From Mesorhizobium_G sp049840935 (GTDB lineage Bacteria; Pseudomonadota; Alphaproteobacteria; Rhizobiales; Rhizobiaceae): 64,000 nt of DNA. Below, piece by piece: positions 36,909 through 45,712 of the stretch. The first letter of the stretch is position 1. Every line of letters starts with the position of its first letter. The notes below the pieces were generated by a model. That model did no database searches, was not told the origin of the DNA, and saw only the letters and a program-made list of their open reading frames with translations. The DNA is taken from contig JASGJA010000005.1 in NCBI GenBank assembly GCA_049840935.1, positions 69,791 through 133,790 on the forward strand. Reading direction: 5' to 3'. Both the position numbers and the translations under genes were made by a program.

Positions 36909-36938
36909 AAGGCCCCGCATTTGCGGGGCCTTTCTTCA
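36909..36938 (+). terminator. Rho-independent terminator after the CsbD-like gene
   Basis: AGGCCCCGC and GCGGGGCCT form a nine-pair stem around a short ATTT loop, followed by TTCTTC. The placement, 27 bases after the CsbD stop, and the GC-rich stem fit intrinsic termination. Confidence 0.88.
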
Positions 36939-37026
36939 TTCTGCTTGTTGCGCCACATCAATGTGATTTCTATACAGAGTTTCACAATAGGCATTGAATC
37001 GATAGCATAGCGGGGGAAGATCGCGC

Positions 37027-37284
37027 ATGACAGATGAACTTACGCGAGACATCATTGCGAAGATTCAGGCGCATGCAGACCCTGACATCGGAGAAATAAC
37101 TCCTGAAACCGAACTGACTGCGCTTGGCATTCACTCGCTGGAACTCACGGAGATCATCTTCGATGTCGAAGAGGCCTATGGCATCGAGATTGAGATGAAC
37201 ACCGTGGACGCCTGGAACAAGCTCAAGAATGTGGGTGACATGGTGACCGCGGTGCGCACGCTTATCGACAAGAAGAACGCCTGA
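37027..37284 (+). CDS. Acyl carrier protein, NodF-like
   Basis: 85 residues. The phosphopantetheine site reads ALGIHSLELTE, with Ser in HSL where most carriers have DSL. EITPETELTALGI and AYGIEIEMNTVDAWNKL are closely like rhizobial NodF, and unlike the house-keeping AcpP or AcpXL. It should carry acyl chains made by the ketosynthase encoded one base downstream. No thioesterase, dehydratase or acyltransferase is adjacent, so the product is unknown. Confidence 0.86.
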   Translation: MTDELTRDIIAKIQAHADPDIGEITPETELTALGIHSLELTEIIFDVEEAYGIEIEMNTVDAWNKLKNVGDMVTAVRTLIDKKNA

Positions 37285-37285
37285 C

Positions 37286-38497
37286 GTGTCGCGGCAGCGA
37301 ATCGTTATCACAGGTCTGGGCGGCCTGTGCGCGCTCGGCACGAATGTCGCCGATATTTGGGATGCAATGCGCTCAGGCCGCTCTGCCATCGGCACACTTT
37401 CCACGCCACTCTTGCGCGACGCCAAGACGAATATAGGCGCGGAAATAAAGCAATTGCCTGATTGGAGTGTGGATAGGCGCAAGCTCGTGGCTATCGACCG
37501 TTTCGCACTGCTGGCCGCAATGGCGGCGGACGAGGCAATTCGTAATGCCGCGATTGATGTTCAGGCAATGGATAGCGGCCGGATCGGCGCGGTCGTCGGG
37601 ACAGGTATTTTCGGTGCAGAAGCCGCGGACGAAAACTATTTCGGCCTGCTGAAAGAAGGTAAATCGCGAGCGAACGTTTTCACCGTGCCGCGCATCATGC
37701 CGAGTGCGCCTGCCGGCCAGGTGAGCATGATCCATGGGCTGCGTGGCCCTGTGTTTGGCGTGACCTCCGCCTGCGCTTCATCGAATCATGCATTCGCGGC
37801 AGCCGCCGACCAGATACGGCTTGGACGCGCGGACGTAATGCTAGCGGGCGGTACCGACGCGCCACTCGTGTTTGGTGTCGTGAAAGGCTGGGAAGCGCTG
37901 CGCGCACTGGCCCGTGAGACTTGTCGACCATTCTCCAATGATCGCGACGGGCTGGTGCTCGGTGAAGGCTCGGCAATTGCCGTGATGGAAAGCTACGAAC
38001 ACGCCAAGGCGCGCGGCGCAACGATATTGGCTGAGTTTGCCGGAGCGGGCATGTCTGCCGATGCGTCTGATATCGTTTCGCCTACAGTCGAAGGGCCGGC
38101 TGCCGCGATGCGCGCGTGCCTGGCGGATGCGGACTTGGACACGGGCGATGTAAATTACATTAACGCACACGGCACAGGAACCAAGGCCAACGACCAGATC
38201 GAAACCGCTGCGATACGCGCGGTGTTCGGCCCTGATGGGGACAAGGTTTCAGTCTCCTCGACCAAATCCATGCACGCGCACTGCATGGGAGCCTCCGGCG
38301 CACTGGAGGTGATTGCCTGTGTTATGGCAATTCGCGAAGGCATCGTGCCGCCGACCGCAAATTATCGCGAGAAGGACCCCGACTGCGATCTGGACGTTAC
38401 GCCCAACGTGGCGAAGCAGCGTCCGGTTAGAGCAGCGATTAGCAATGCATTTGCGTTTGGCGGAACGAATGCGGTGGTGGCATTCAAGTCTGCCTGA
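37286..38497 (+). CDS. Beta-ketoacyl-ACP synthase, NodE/FabF-like
   Basis: 403 residues from a GTG one base after the carrier gene stop. The nucleophile is the Cys in VTSACASSNHAF; the two His lie in INAHGTGTKAND and STKSMHAHCMGASG. It condenses malonyl-ACP with acyl-ACP. The pairing with a NodF-like carrier mirrors nodFE, which makes special polyunsaturated or branched acyl groups in rhizobia. No nod genes are seen here, so a membrane-lipid or secondary-lipid role is more likely. Confidence 0.87.
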   Translation: MSRQRIVITGLGGLCALGTNVADIWDAMRSGRSAIGTLSTPLLRDAKTNIGAEIKQLPDWSVDRRKLVAIDRFALLAAMAADEAIRNAAIDVQAMDSGRIGAVVGTGIFGAEAADENYFGLLKEGKSRANVFTVPRIMPSAPAGQVSMIHGLRGPVFGVTSACASSNHAFAAAADQIRLGRADVMLAGGTDAPLVFGVVKGWEALRALARETCRPFSNDRDGLVLGEGSAIAVMESYEHAKARGATILAEFAGAGMSADASDIVSPTVEGPAAAMRACLADADLDTGDVNYINAHGTGTKANDQIETAAIRAVFGPDGDKVSVSSTKSMHAHCMGASGALEVIACVMAIREGIVPPTANYREKDPDCDLDVTPNVAKQRPVRAAISNAFAFGGTNAVVAFKSA

Positions 38498-38520
38498 TCC
38501 TTTTGAAAAGTGAGCTGACC

Positions 38521-39223
38521 ATGACTGACCTTTCAGAGTTTCCTATTTCGAACCGCTGGCCTGCGCAGCATCCTGACAGAATCCAGCTTTATTCTTTTCC
38601 GACGCCAAACGGCGTAAAGGTTTCGATTATGCTGGAGGAAATCGGCCTGCCCTACGAGGCGCACAAGGTCGACATCACCAAGAACGAAACATGGACTGAA
38701 CTCGTTTCTTTCGTTGAACCCCAATGGGAAGATTCCCGCGATCATCGATCCGAATGGCCCGGACGGAAAGCCGATGGCGCTTTTCGAATCTGGTGCAATT
38801 CTGACCTACCTCGCAGAAAAGACCGGCAAGCTGCTGCCGACCGATCCGGCGCGTAGATATGAAACGCTGCAGTGGTTGTTTTTCCAGATGGCTTCGATTG
38901 GACCGATGTTCGGGCAGTTCGGTTTCTTCTACAAGTTTGCGGGGCGCGAGATCGAGGACAAGCGTCCACTTAACCGCTATCGGGACGAGGCGCGCCGCTT
39001 GCTCGGAGTGCTTGAGCAAAGGCTCGATCGCCGCCGCTGGATCATGGGCAACGACTACACAATTGCAGATATTGCGATTTTCCCGTGGGTGCGTGGCTCA
39101 AAAGTCGTTTACGAGGCAAGCGAAGCGCTCGGCTTCGACAAGCTGAGGAACGTCAACGACTGGCTTGAACGCGCTCTGGAGCGGCCTGCTTCACAAAAGG
39201 GTTTGGTCGTGCCGCCGCGCTGA
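38521..39223 (+). pseudogene. Glutathione S-transferase, YghU/Ure2p-like, frameshifted
   Basis: Starts MTDLSEFPISNRWPAQHPDR, then IQLYSFPTPNGVKVSIMLEE, the family's glutathione-binding start. The second part, in another frame, has LNPNGKIPAIIDPNGPDGKP and LFESGAILTYLAEKTG, then the helical domain. One extra base at about 38,700-38,705 separates the two; joined, they give 233 residues. Members have disulfide-bond oxidoreductase or peroxidase activity with glutathione. Stands downstream of the ketosynthase gene. Confidence 0.87.
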
Positions 39224-39331
39224 CGGGTGGTGCATGTTGGGGACATAAAGTTGCGGAGCATTCGCGCTCCGCGCCAAACCTGGCTGGCCATACGAGAAAA
39301 CAGGCTCGCTGAACCCGCGCAGGGCGATGCA

Positions 39332-39804
39332 TCAAGCCTTTTTGGACGACGTCTTTTTTGCGCCTACAACTGATGCTGCCGCAGCAACCACACTTTTGGC
39401 GGTGGACTTGACAGTCTTGACCGCTTTCTTTGCAGTTTTTGCAACGGTAGCCGCAGCGCCGTTGGATTTGGCAGCAGGCTTTGCCGGAGCTTTCGCCTTT
39501 GCTGCAGGCTTTGCGGCCGCCTTTTTCGCAGGCGCCTTAGCTGCAGCTTTCGCCGCAGGTTTGGCCGTCGCTTTTGCGGCTGGCTTGGCAGCGGCTTTTG
39601 CTGCCGGTTTTGCAGTGGCTTTTGCCGCAGGCTTGGCTGCTGCTTTTACGCTGGTTTCGCTGCTGCTTTTGCCGCTGGCTTAACGGCGGCCTTGGTCTTC
39701 GCTGCGGCTGGTTTAGCAGCCGCCTTGGTGGTCTTAGAGGCCGGCTTGGCCGCCCCCTTGGCTGCAGCTTTACCGCCAGCAGCCTTCGTCGCCTGCTTTG
39801 CCAT
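39332..39804 (-). pseudogene. Histone H1-like Ala/Lys/Pro-rich DNA-binding protein, frameshifted
   Basis: Starts MAKQATKAAGGKAAAKGAAK at 39,804 and runs through many KPAAKAA/KPAAKAT pentapeptide-type repeats, then ends VVGAKKTSSKKA. A TAA appears after about 52 residues (near 39,646) because one base seems missing; beyond it the repeat continues in frame to the stop at 39,332. About 157 residues in total. Such lysine-rich proteins compact DNA by charge. Repetitive, homopolymer-rich DNA of this sort is prone both to true length change and to assembly error. Confidence 0.82.
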
Positions 39805-39842
39805 CGAACTCTCCTTTTTCGAAATGGCTCCACCCTCGATCG

Positions 39843-40502
39843 TCACCTGCGACCATTTTGCGCGGTGATTTGCGGAGAATTGGCCTTGCGAATCAGATCG
39901 TCAAGTCGGCAGCGCCTCCGGTTTTGAAGAACTCGATCAACATTCGGCAAATCATTTGAATCAACCCAGGCGCGACCATCCTCCTCGGATCGACCATGAT
40001 CGCGCCAGCGCTGGATGAGCCTGCGCTCAAGCTCGTCGCGACGCACATCGAGAAACACCGTAAAATCAAATAGTTCTTGGAGGCGCGCCCACGGCTTTTC
40101 TGAAAGCAGCAGGTAATTGCCTTCCACGATGATGAAGCGCTTGTCTGTGTCGACAATGGTCGCGGCAGCGCGGGACAACTCTATGTTGCGGTCGAAGACC
40201 GGAATGGCGATTTCGGGTTCGCCCGCGCGAATGCGCTTCAAAAGATGTTCAAAGCCGGCGAAATCAAATGTCTCCGGTGCGCCTTTTCGAGAGCGCAATC
40301 CCTTCTGGTCGAGCACGGCGTCGTCATAATGAAAGCCGTCCATTGGCACGACGACAGATGAACCCTCCGGAAGCAAATCTATAAGGGCCGAGGATATGGT
40401 GGATTTCCCGGCTCCGGGCGGACCGGCAACAGCGACCAGACAGCGGCGGCCCTTACCGGCCTTCTTGAAGATGGCTGACGCCAAATGAGCAATCTGTGAC
40501 AT
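39843..40502 (-). CDS. Nucleoside/fructose-type P-loop kinase
   Basis: 219 residues from MSQIAHLASAIFKKAGKG. Walker A is VAGPPGAGKSTISSALID; VPMDGFHYDDAVLD, FDFAGFEHLLKRI, and VPVFDR-like (IPVFDRNIELSRA) are characteristic of the uridine kinase/pantothenate kinase-like group (YggC/FrcK-type). RRDELERRLIQRWRDHG forms the lid. The substrate is not certain: fructose and nucleosides have both been proposed for relatives. Confidence 0.8.
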   Translation of the reverse strand: MSQIAHLASAIFKKAGKGRRCLVAVAGPPGAGKSTISSALIDLLPEGSSVVVPMDGFHYDDAVLDQKGLRSRKGAPETFDFAGFEHLLKRIRAGEPEIAIPVFDRNIELSRAAATIVDTDKRFIIVEGNYLLLSEKPWARLQELFDFTVFLDVRRDELERRLIQRWRDHGRSEEDGRAWVDSNDLPNVDRVLQNRRRCRLDDLIRKANSPQITAQNGRR

Positions 40503-40531
40503 CTGACAACCTCCCATGCTGCATCATAGGG

Positions 40532-41669
40532 CTAGTCTGTGGCGCGAGAAAGAAATCCCGAATCGAATTGCGTCAGAAACTCGCGACCGTCCATGTTGAG
40601 CAGCAACGTATTTTTCTGTTGCTCGACTGTGTTGGGAAGCGCCTGCAAGGGCAATGCCCCTAATATGTGGCGGAAGCTGATCGTCGCGTCCGAGCTGAGC
40701 GTGAAGCTCGTCGGCACGCCTGCGGCTTTAAGATTGTTATCGCCAACTGACTGGCGATGCCCGACAGCGGTGCGCCCATCCTCAATGCCGAGAACGCCGA
40801 GATGCCGCCCGTTCCAAGGTGCGTAATCCCGACCACCATTCGAGTACCAGAGCATTGTGATGGGCAGTTCGGATGGATTTTTCAGAACGAGCACCAGATC
40901 GCCCTCGGCCTCACGCTGCAAGGCAGTCCAACCCAACGCGTTCGCCGGCTCTTCTACCAAAATGACGAAATCTTCGCGATGATCCTCCGCAGCGTAGGCG
41001 GAAAGGTCGGTGAAGCCGCCATCGCTTTGTGGGGAAGTGGTGGATATCTCGCGACATGTGCGCCGGATAGGCGAGCTTGTATCGACCGCGCGCGGCATCC
41101 GGCTCAAGCGATTCCGCGGGGGTTTCAGCAAAGCGCTTTGGCGAAAAAGCGAGCTTGCCCCCACGGGCCATCATACTCATTACATGATGTGCGACGGGCA
41201 GTTCGCCGGAACCACCAATGATCCGGTGTTCCTGATACAGAAATGGATGGTGGTCGCGCACTGTAAGCGTCTTTTCGATCGTCGCGCCGAACACCGGCTT
41301 TCCAAGTCTCAGCGTTACGCGCCATCCGCCGGGAATCGCACTGCTTGAGATTACAGCCCAAGGACTATTGGCGGGCCAGCCATGCCCCGGCGCTTCTTCA
41401 ATATCGTTGCGGGAAAACGGCGCGCAGAGAAAGTCGCCCGACAGACGCTCCAAACCGGGAGCGATATCGGCTGGAAGGTCTGATTCACCGATCCACGGCG
41501 CGCGATGCAGCGGACGCAGAACGCGATCCCCTAAATCGATCGCCAAATCTGCGATGTGGCCGACCGAAAGATCGACGGCCACCGATATGCCCGCTGCGGA
41601 AAAAGCAATGTTACTCACGACAGCATCCTGCACTATTACTATTGCCGCACGATGCCTGTCATTGACCAC
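40532..41669 (-). pseudogene. Aldose-1-epimerase-like (galactose mutarotase fold) protein, frameshifted
   Basis: The start is taken as the GTG giving VVNDRHRAAIVIVQDAVV, just after the comM stop. The first frame has HPFLYQEHRIIGGSGELPVAH and continues to SRDIHHFP. The second frame starts at SDGGFTDLSAYAAEDH and carries YSNGGRDYAPWNGRHLGVLG and IED to the end. One extra base near 41,025-41,030 separates them. The His/Glu pattern and the WYSNGG...GIED block resemble sugar mutarotases, but I cannot name the substrate. About 378 residues when repaired. Confidence 0.65.
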
Positions 41670-41694
41670 AATGCAAGAGGGCAATTTTCGAGTA

Positions 41695-43230
41695 TCACGC
41701 GGCTTGTGCGATGCGCTCGCTCGGCAGCCGATAGGCAATCGCTTCGGCCAGATGAATGCGGCCCACGCGTTCGCTGCCATCGAGATCGGCGAGCGTACGG
41801 GCAACACGCAAAACGCGATGATAGGCGCGGGCGGAGAAGCCTAGCTTTTCGCTCGCCTCTGCCAGCAGCGACGCACCGCTAGAATCCGGCGTGGCTACCG
41901 GTTTCGATCAGCGAGACAGAACAATGCGCGTTGGTTGTGACCGCCGTGCCCAATCGCTTCAAATCGCTTTCGCTGCATTTGCCGCGCACGCGCAACGCGT
42001 TGCGCAACGGTCGCACTGCTTTCGCTGCGGTCCGAATAGACAAGGTCTGCAGCGGAAACGGCGGGAACGTCAATCCTGATGTCGATGCGGTCGAGAAGCG
42101 GGCCGGAAATTCGCGCCTGATATTCCGTCAGGCACCGCGGGCCGCGCGCGCAGTGATGCCCGGGTTCTCCAGCCATGCCACAGCGGCACGGGTTCATCGC
42201 GGCGACGAGTTGAATGCGTGCCGGATAGGAAACGCGATGATTAGCACGTGCAATCATGCATTCTCCCGTTTCCAGAGGCTGGCGCAGCGAATCCAGAACG
42301 GCAGGTGTGAACTCAGGAAACTCATCCAGAAAGAGGACGCCGTTGATGAGCAAGTGAAACTTCGCCGGGGCGTGCCTTCACGCCACCGCCGACCATTGCC
42401 GCCATCGATGCAGAATGGTGGGGCGATCTGAACGGACGGCTGTCGCTGAGCTTTCCACCAGCTAATTGACCCGCGATTGATGCGATCATTGATACTTCGA
42501 GCAATTCGCGCGGTTCAAGCGGCGGCAATATCGATGGGAGCCGCGCGGCGAGCATGGATTTCCCAGAACCTGGCGGGCCGGACATAAGGAGATTGTGCCC
42601 ACCAGCAGCAGCAACTTCCAGCGCGCGCCGAGCCGTTTCCTGCCCCTTGATATCTGCAAGGTCCGGTAATCCTCCGGTTTCCTTGCGGTGTATGGCGGGG
42701 ATGGGTCTTGAGAGGACTTGCGTTCCACGAAAATGATTGGCCGCAGCAATCAGGCTGTGTGGCGCAAGAATGTCTATATCTGCACCCGCCCAGGCGGCTT
42801 CTGGCCCGCAAGCCTCCGGACAGATCAATCCGCGACCCTGCGCATTGGCCCCAACGGCGGCAGGCAGCACGCCGGCGACTTCCGCAATGGTTCCGTCCAG
42901 CGCGAGTTCGCCCAATACAACGAAGCCGGAAAGCGCATCAGCTGGGATAGCGCCCATCGCAGCCATCAGACCCAGAGCGATGGGAAGGTCGTAATGACTT
43001 CCTTCCTTCGGCAGGTCTGCGGGTGCGAGATTTATGGTGACGCGCTTGGCCGGCATCGACAAGCCTGTCGCGTGAAGGGCGGCTTGCACTCGCTCCCTGC
43101 TTTCCGCGACGGCTTTGTCTGGAAGGCCGACAATCTGCATGCCGACTTTTCCCGGCGCGATCATGACCTGAACATCGACCGGGACGGCTTCTATGCCTTG
43201 AAACGCAACAGTATGGACGCGTGAAACCAT
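41695..43230 (-). pseudogene. comM: ComM-like Mg-chelatase-family AAA+ ATPase, with three frameshifts
   Basis: Starts MVSRVHTVAFQGIEAVPVDV. Walker A SGPPGSGKSMLAARLP is intact; then FRSPHHSASMAAMVGGG. Extra bases near 42,346, near 41,930-41,945 and near 41,897 move the frame three times. Joined, it continues NGVLFLDEFPEF (Walker B), MNPCRCG and GPLLDRIDI, and ends RLPSERIAQAA at 41,695, 510 residues as expected. ComM is a hexameric helicase that promotes branch migration during natural transformation. A LexA box lies upstream, so it is probably part of the SOS response. Confidence 0.9.
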
Positions 43231-43300
43231 GTGCCAGAACCAATCATTCCAGGCACGCCGCCACGCACCAAATATGATTAGACTGTTCTCATATAATATA

Positions 43301-43315
43301 GAACATTACAAGAAC
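43301..43315 (-). promoter_or_regulatory. LexA (SOS) box upstream of comM
   Basis: GAAC-ATTACAA-GAAC matches exactly the GAAC-N7-GAAC (GTTC-N7-GTTC) operator of alphaproteobacterial LexA. It lies 71-85 bases before the comM start, next to AT-rich promoter-like sequence (TATATTATAT on the minus strand). Confidence 0.8.
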
Positions 43316-43329
43316 GATTTTGCAGATAT

Positions 43330-44226
43330 TTAAGGCTGCAACGCGACGGGTTGCGGCCCGCCGAGATAGGTCGCGATCAGGCTTTGGACTTCTGCATTTC
43401 GAGCGCGCGCAGTTTGGCCGCCCATAACCACGACGACGAGGCTTTTGCCGCCGGATTGCACGGACGTGACGATGTTGAAACCGGAGGCGCGAACATAGCC
43501 GGTCTTGATGCCGTCGATACCATCACTTCCGAGCAGATCATTATGACCTTTGACGATCTTGCCCCGGAAATTGAAGCTGGTGGCCGAGAAATACTGGAAC
43601 TTGTCCGGGAAACGACGGCGTAGGGAAATGCCGAGCAGCGCCATGTCCCGCGCCGTCGTCACCTGTTCAGGATCGTGCAGGCCGGACGCGTTGCGGAAGG
43701 TGGTGCCGCGCATTCCGAGCGAGCGGGCTTTTGCATTCATCATCTGCGCGAACTGATCTTCGGAGCCGCCAAGATACTCACCGACCGCGACAGCGACGTC
43801 ATTTGCCGACTTCACGGTGAGTGCATGGATTGCAGTGAGAACGTCAATCTGGTCGCCGGGCCGCAGCCGCAGTTTTGAAGGAGGCTGGCTGGCTGCATGT
43901 TCCGAAACGGGGATCATCGTAAAGAGATTCACGCGATGCGACTCGATAGCTTCAAAGAGAAGATAGAGCGTCATCATCTTGGTGAGCGATGCCGGATGGC
44001 GCGCGGAATTGGAGTTGACGGAATAGAGCATGCGACCGGAAGCGACGTCCACGACGGCTACCGCATGACGTGGCGATTCATCTGAATTTTCCGTAGGTGC
44101 CAGAGCGGAAGGTTCAACGCTGCGCAACCCCTCGCTGGCGGTCGTGCAAGCAGATAGCAGCATCAAGGCAAGGATTGCCGCTACAAATCGAATTGTTCTG
44201 TTGCCGAGATATGCGATGCCTGACAC
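43330..44226 (-). CDS. D-alanyl-D-alanine carboxypeptidase, probably lipoprotein
   Basis: 298 residues. The lipobox-like ILALMLLSAC suggests lipidation. The serine-enzyme motifs are complete: SLTK (in ARHPASLTKMMTLY), SAN (in LTVKSANDVAVAV) and KTG (in IDGIKTGYVRASG). It removes the terminal D-Ala of peptidoglycan stems in the periplasm (DacF/DacA-like family S11). The C-terminal membrane anchor of DacA is missing, in keeping with a lipid anchor instead. Confidence 0.9.
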   Translation of the reverse strand: MSGIAYLGNRTIRFVAAILALMLLSACTTASEGLRSVEPSALAPTENSDESPRHAVAVVDVASGRMLYSVNSNSARHPASLTKMMTLYLLFEAIESHRVNLFTMIPVSEHAASQPPSKLRLRPGDQIDVLTAIHALTVKSANDVAVAVGEYLGGSEDQFAQMMNAKARSLGMRGTTFRNASGLHDPEQVTTARDMALLGISLRRRFPDKFQYFSATSFNFRGKIVKGHNDLLGSDGIDGIKTGYVRASGFNIVTSVQSGGKSLVVVVMGGQTARARNAEVQSLIATYLGGPQPVALQP

Positions 44227-44305
44227 TCAAACGCACCTGTTGCCAAAGTCTTGCGGGCGCACGCCGCGCCGGTGATTTACATCAGATGGTTGTGCGCGTC
44301 CATCG

Positions 44306-45712
44306 TCAGAAGAACAGGAACCCCACCAGCAAGAACACAGGTATGAGAACCGCACCGGACCAAAGCATGTATCCAAAGAAACTCGGCATTGCGACGCCGC
44401 GCCCTCTGGCAATCGCGTAAACCATGAAGTTTGGCGCGTTGCCGATATAGGTGTTGGCGCCCATGAAGACCGCGCCGGACGAGATCGCCGCGAGCGTGGA
44501 TGCGCCTGCGGTCATGAGGTGATGCGGGTCGCCACCTGCAAGCTCGAAAAACACCAGATAGGTTGGCGCGTTGTCGAGAAATGAGGAAAGCACGCCCGTA
44601 AGCCAGAAATATGCGAGATTATTGGGCTGGCCGTCAGGACCGGTGACGAGCGCGACCAAACCGGAAAGCGCGCCGCCCTCTCCAGCCTTGAGAATCGCTA
44701 CAACCGGTACGATGGCGATGAAGATGCCAGCAAACAGTTTTGCGACTTCGAGGATCGGCCCCCACGAAAACTCGTTGGCTTTGCGAAGCAGGCGGGGCGT
44801 TACCTTAAACGAGATCATGGCGCTGCACAGAATGATCGCGTCGCGCAGGATGTTTTGCAGTTCGACATGCACGCCCGCGACGGAAAATTCGATGCCCGGC
44901 TTCCAGCTTGCCGACATGAGGATCGCACCGATAACGCAGGCGAGCAGCGGAACATTGATAAGGCCGCGCATGCCAACTCGCGTGTCGGGCGTTGGGTCTT
45001 TGATTTTCGGAGTGCCTGCTTCCCGGAAATGAAGGAACAGGTCGAGGACGAAGAAAATGCCGAGCACGAGACTCGCGACGAACAGCGTTTCGATGAGAAG
45101 GTGTTGGGTCGTCCAGAAAAACTCGACGCCGCGCAGGAAGCCGACAAAGAGGGGTGGATCACCGAGCGGGGTCAATGCGCCGCCGATATTCGAGACGAGG
45201 AAAATGAAAAAGACGATCACATGCGCGTTGGAAGGGCGGTTGTCGTTTGCACGGATGATTGGGTGAATCATGATCATGGACGCGCCCGTTGTGCCAACCA
45301 CCGACGCCAGCAGCGCGCCGATGACCAGCAGAATGACATTCGTCAAAGGCGTGCCGTGAATGTTGCCCGTAATCACGATGCCGCCAGCGATGGTGAAGAG
45401 CGCGAACAGCAGGATGATGAAAGGCAGGTATTCAAGAAGAACCGCGTGAAGCACGGCCTCAAGGGTTGCGGGCGTGCCGAAGCTGAAGAGCATTGCAACG
45501 AGAACGATCAGTGTCCAACCGAGCGTGATCTTGCCGTAGTGATGTTCCCAGAAATGCGGGTAAAGCAGCGGGCCAGTCGCAATTGAAAGCAGAATGCCCA
45601 AGAAGGGAAGGCCCCACCATAGCGGCATGGTTTCACCGGGCAGCCCTTCCGCGGCCAGCGCGGGAAAGGCAAGCAAGACAAGCGCGAATGCGACAGAGAA
45701 TACTTTGAACAT
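44306..45712 (-). CDS. Sodium/proton antiporter (NhaD-like, CitMHS/ArsB superfamily)
   Basis: 468 residues from MFKVFSVAFALVLLAF, whose ATG shares a base with the upstream stop; an earlier ATG adds six residues. A cleavable-like first segment is followed by about 11-12 helices. Family landmarks: GGIVITGNIHGTPLTNVILL, SNIGGALTPLGDPPLFVGFL, and LSSFLDNAPTYLVFFELAGG. It exchanges sodium for protons across the inner membrane. Placed behind a ferredoxin-reductase-like gene, probably in one transcript. Confidence 0.86.
   Translation of the reverse strand: MFKVFSVAFALVLLAFPALAAEGLPGETMPLWWGLPFLGILLSIATGPLLYPHFWEHHYGKITLGWTLIVLVAMLFSFGTPATLEAVLHAVLLEYLPFIILLFALFTIAGGIVITGNIHGTPLTNVILLVIGALLASVVGTTGASMIMIHPIIRANDNRPSNAHVIVFFIFLVSNIGGALTPLGDPPLFVGFLRGVEFFWTTQHLLIETLFVASLVLGIFFVLDLFLHFREAGTPKIKDPTPDTRVGMRGLINVPLLACVIGAILMSASWKPGIEFSVAGVHVELQNILRDAIILCSAMISFKVTPRLLRKANEFSWGPILEVAKLFAGIFIAIVPVVAILKAGEGGALSGLVALVTGPDGQPNNLAYFWLTGVLSSFLDNAPTYLVFFELAGGDPHHLMTAGASTLAAISSGAVFMGANTYIGNAPNFMVYAIARGRGVAMPSFFGYMLWSGAVLIPVFLLVGFLFF

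Noticed and set aside
39327..39683. Very hydrophobic Ala/Phe-rich plus-strand frame that looks like a membrane protein
   Set aside because: It is the complement of the Lys/Ala repeat gene; Lys codons read backwards give Phe and Leu.
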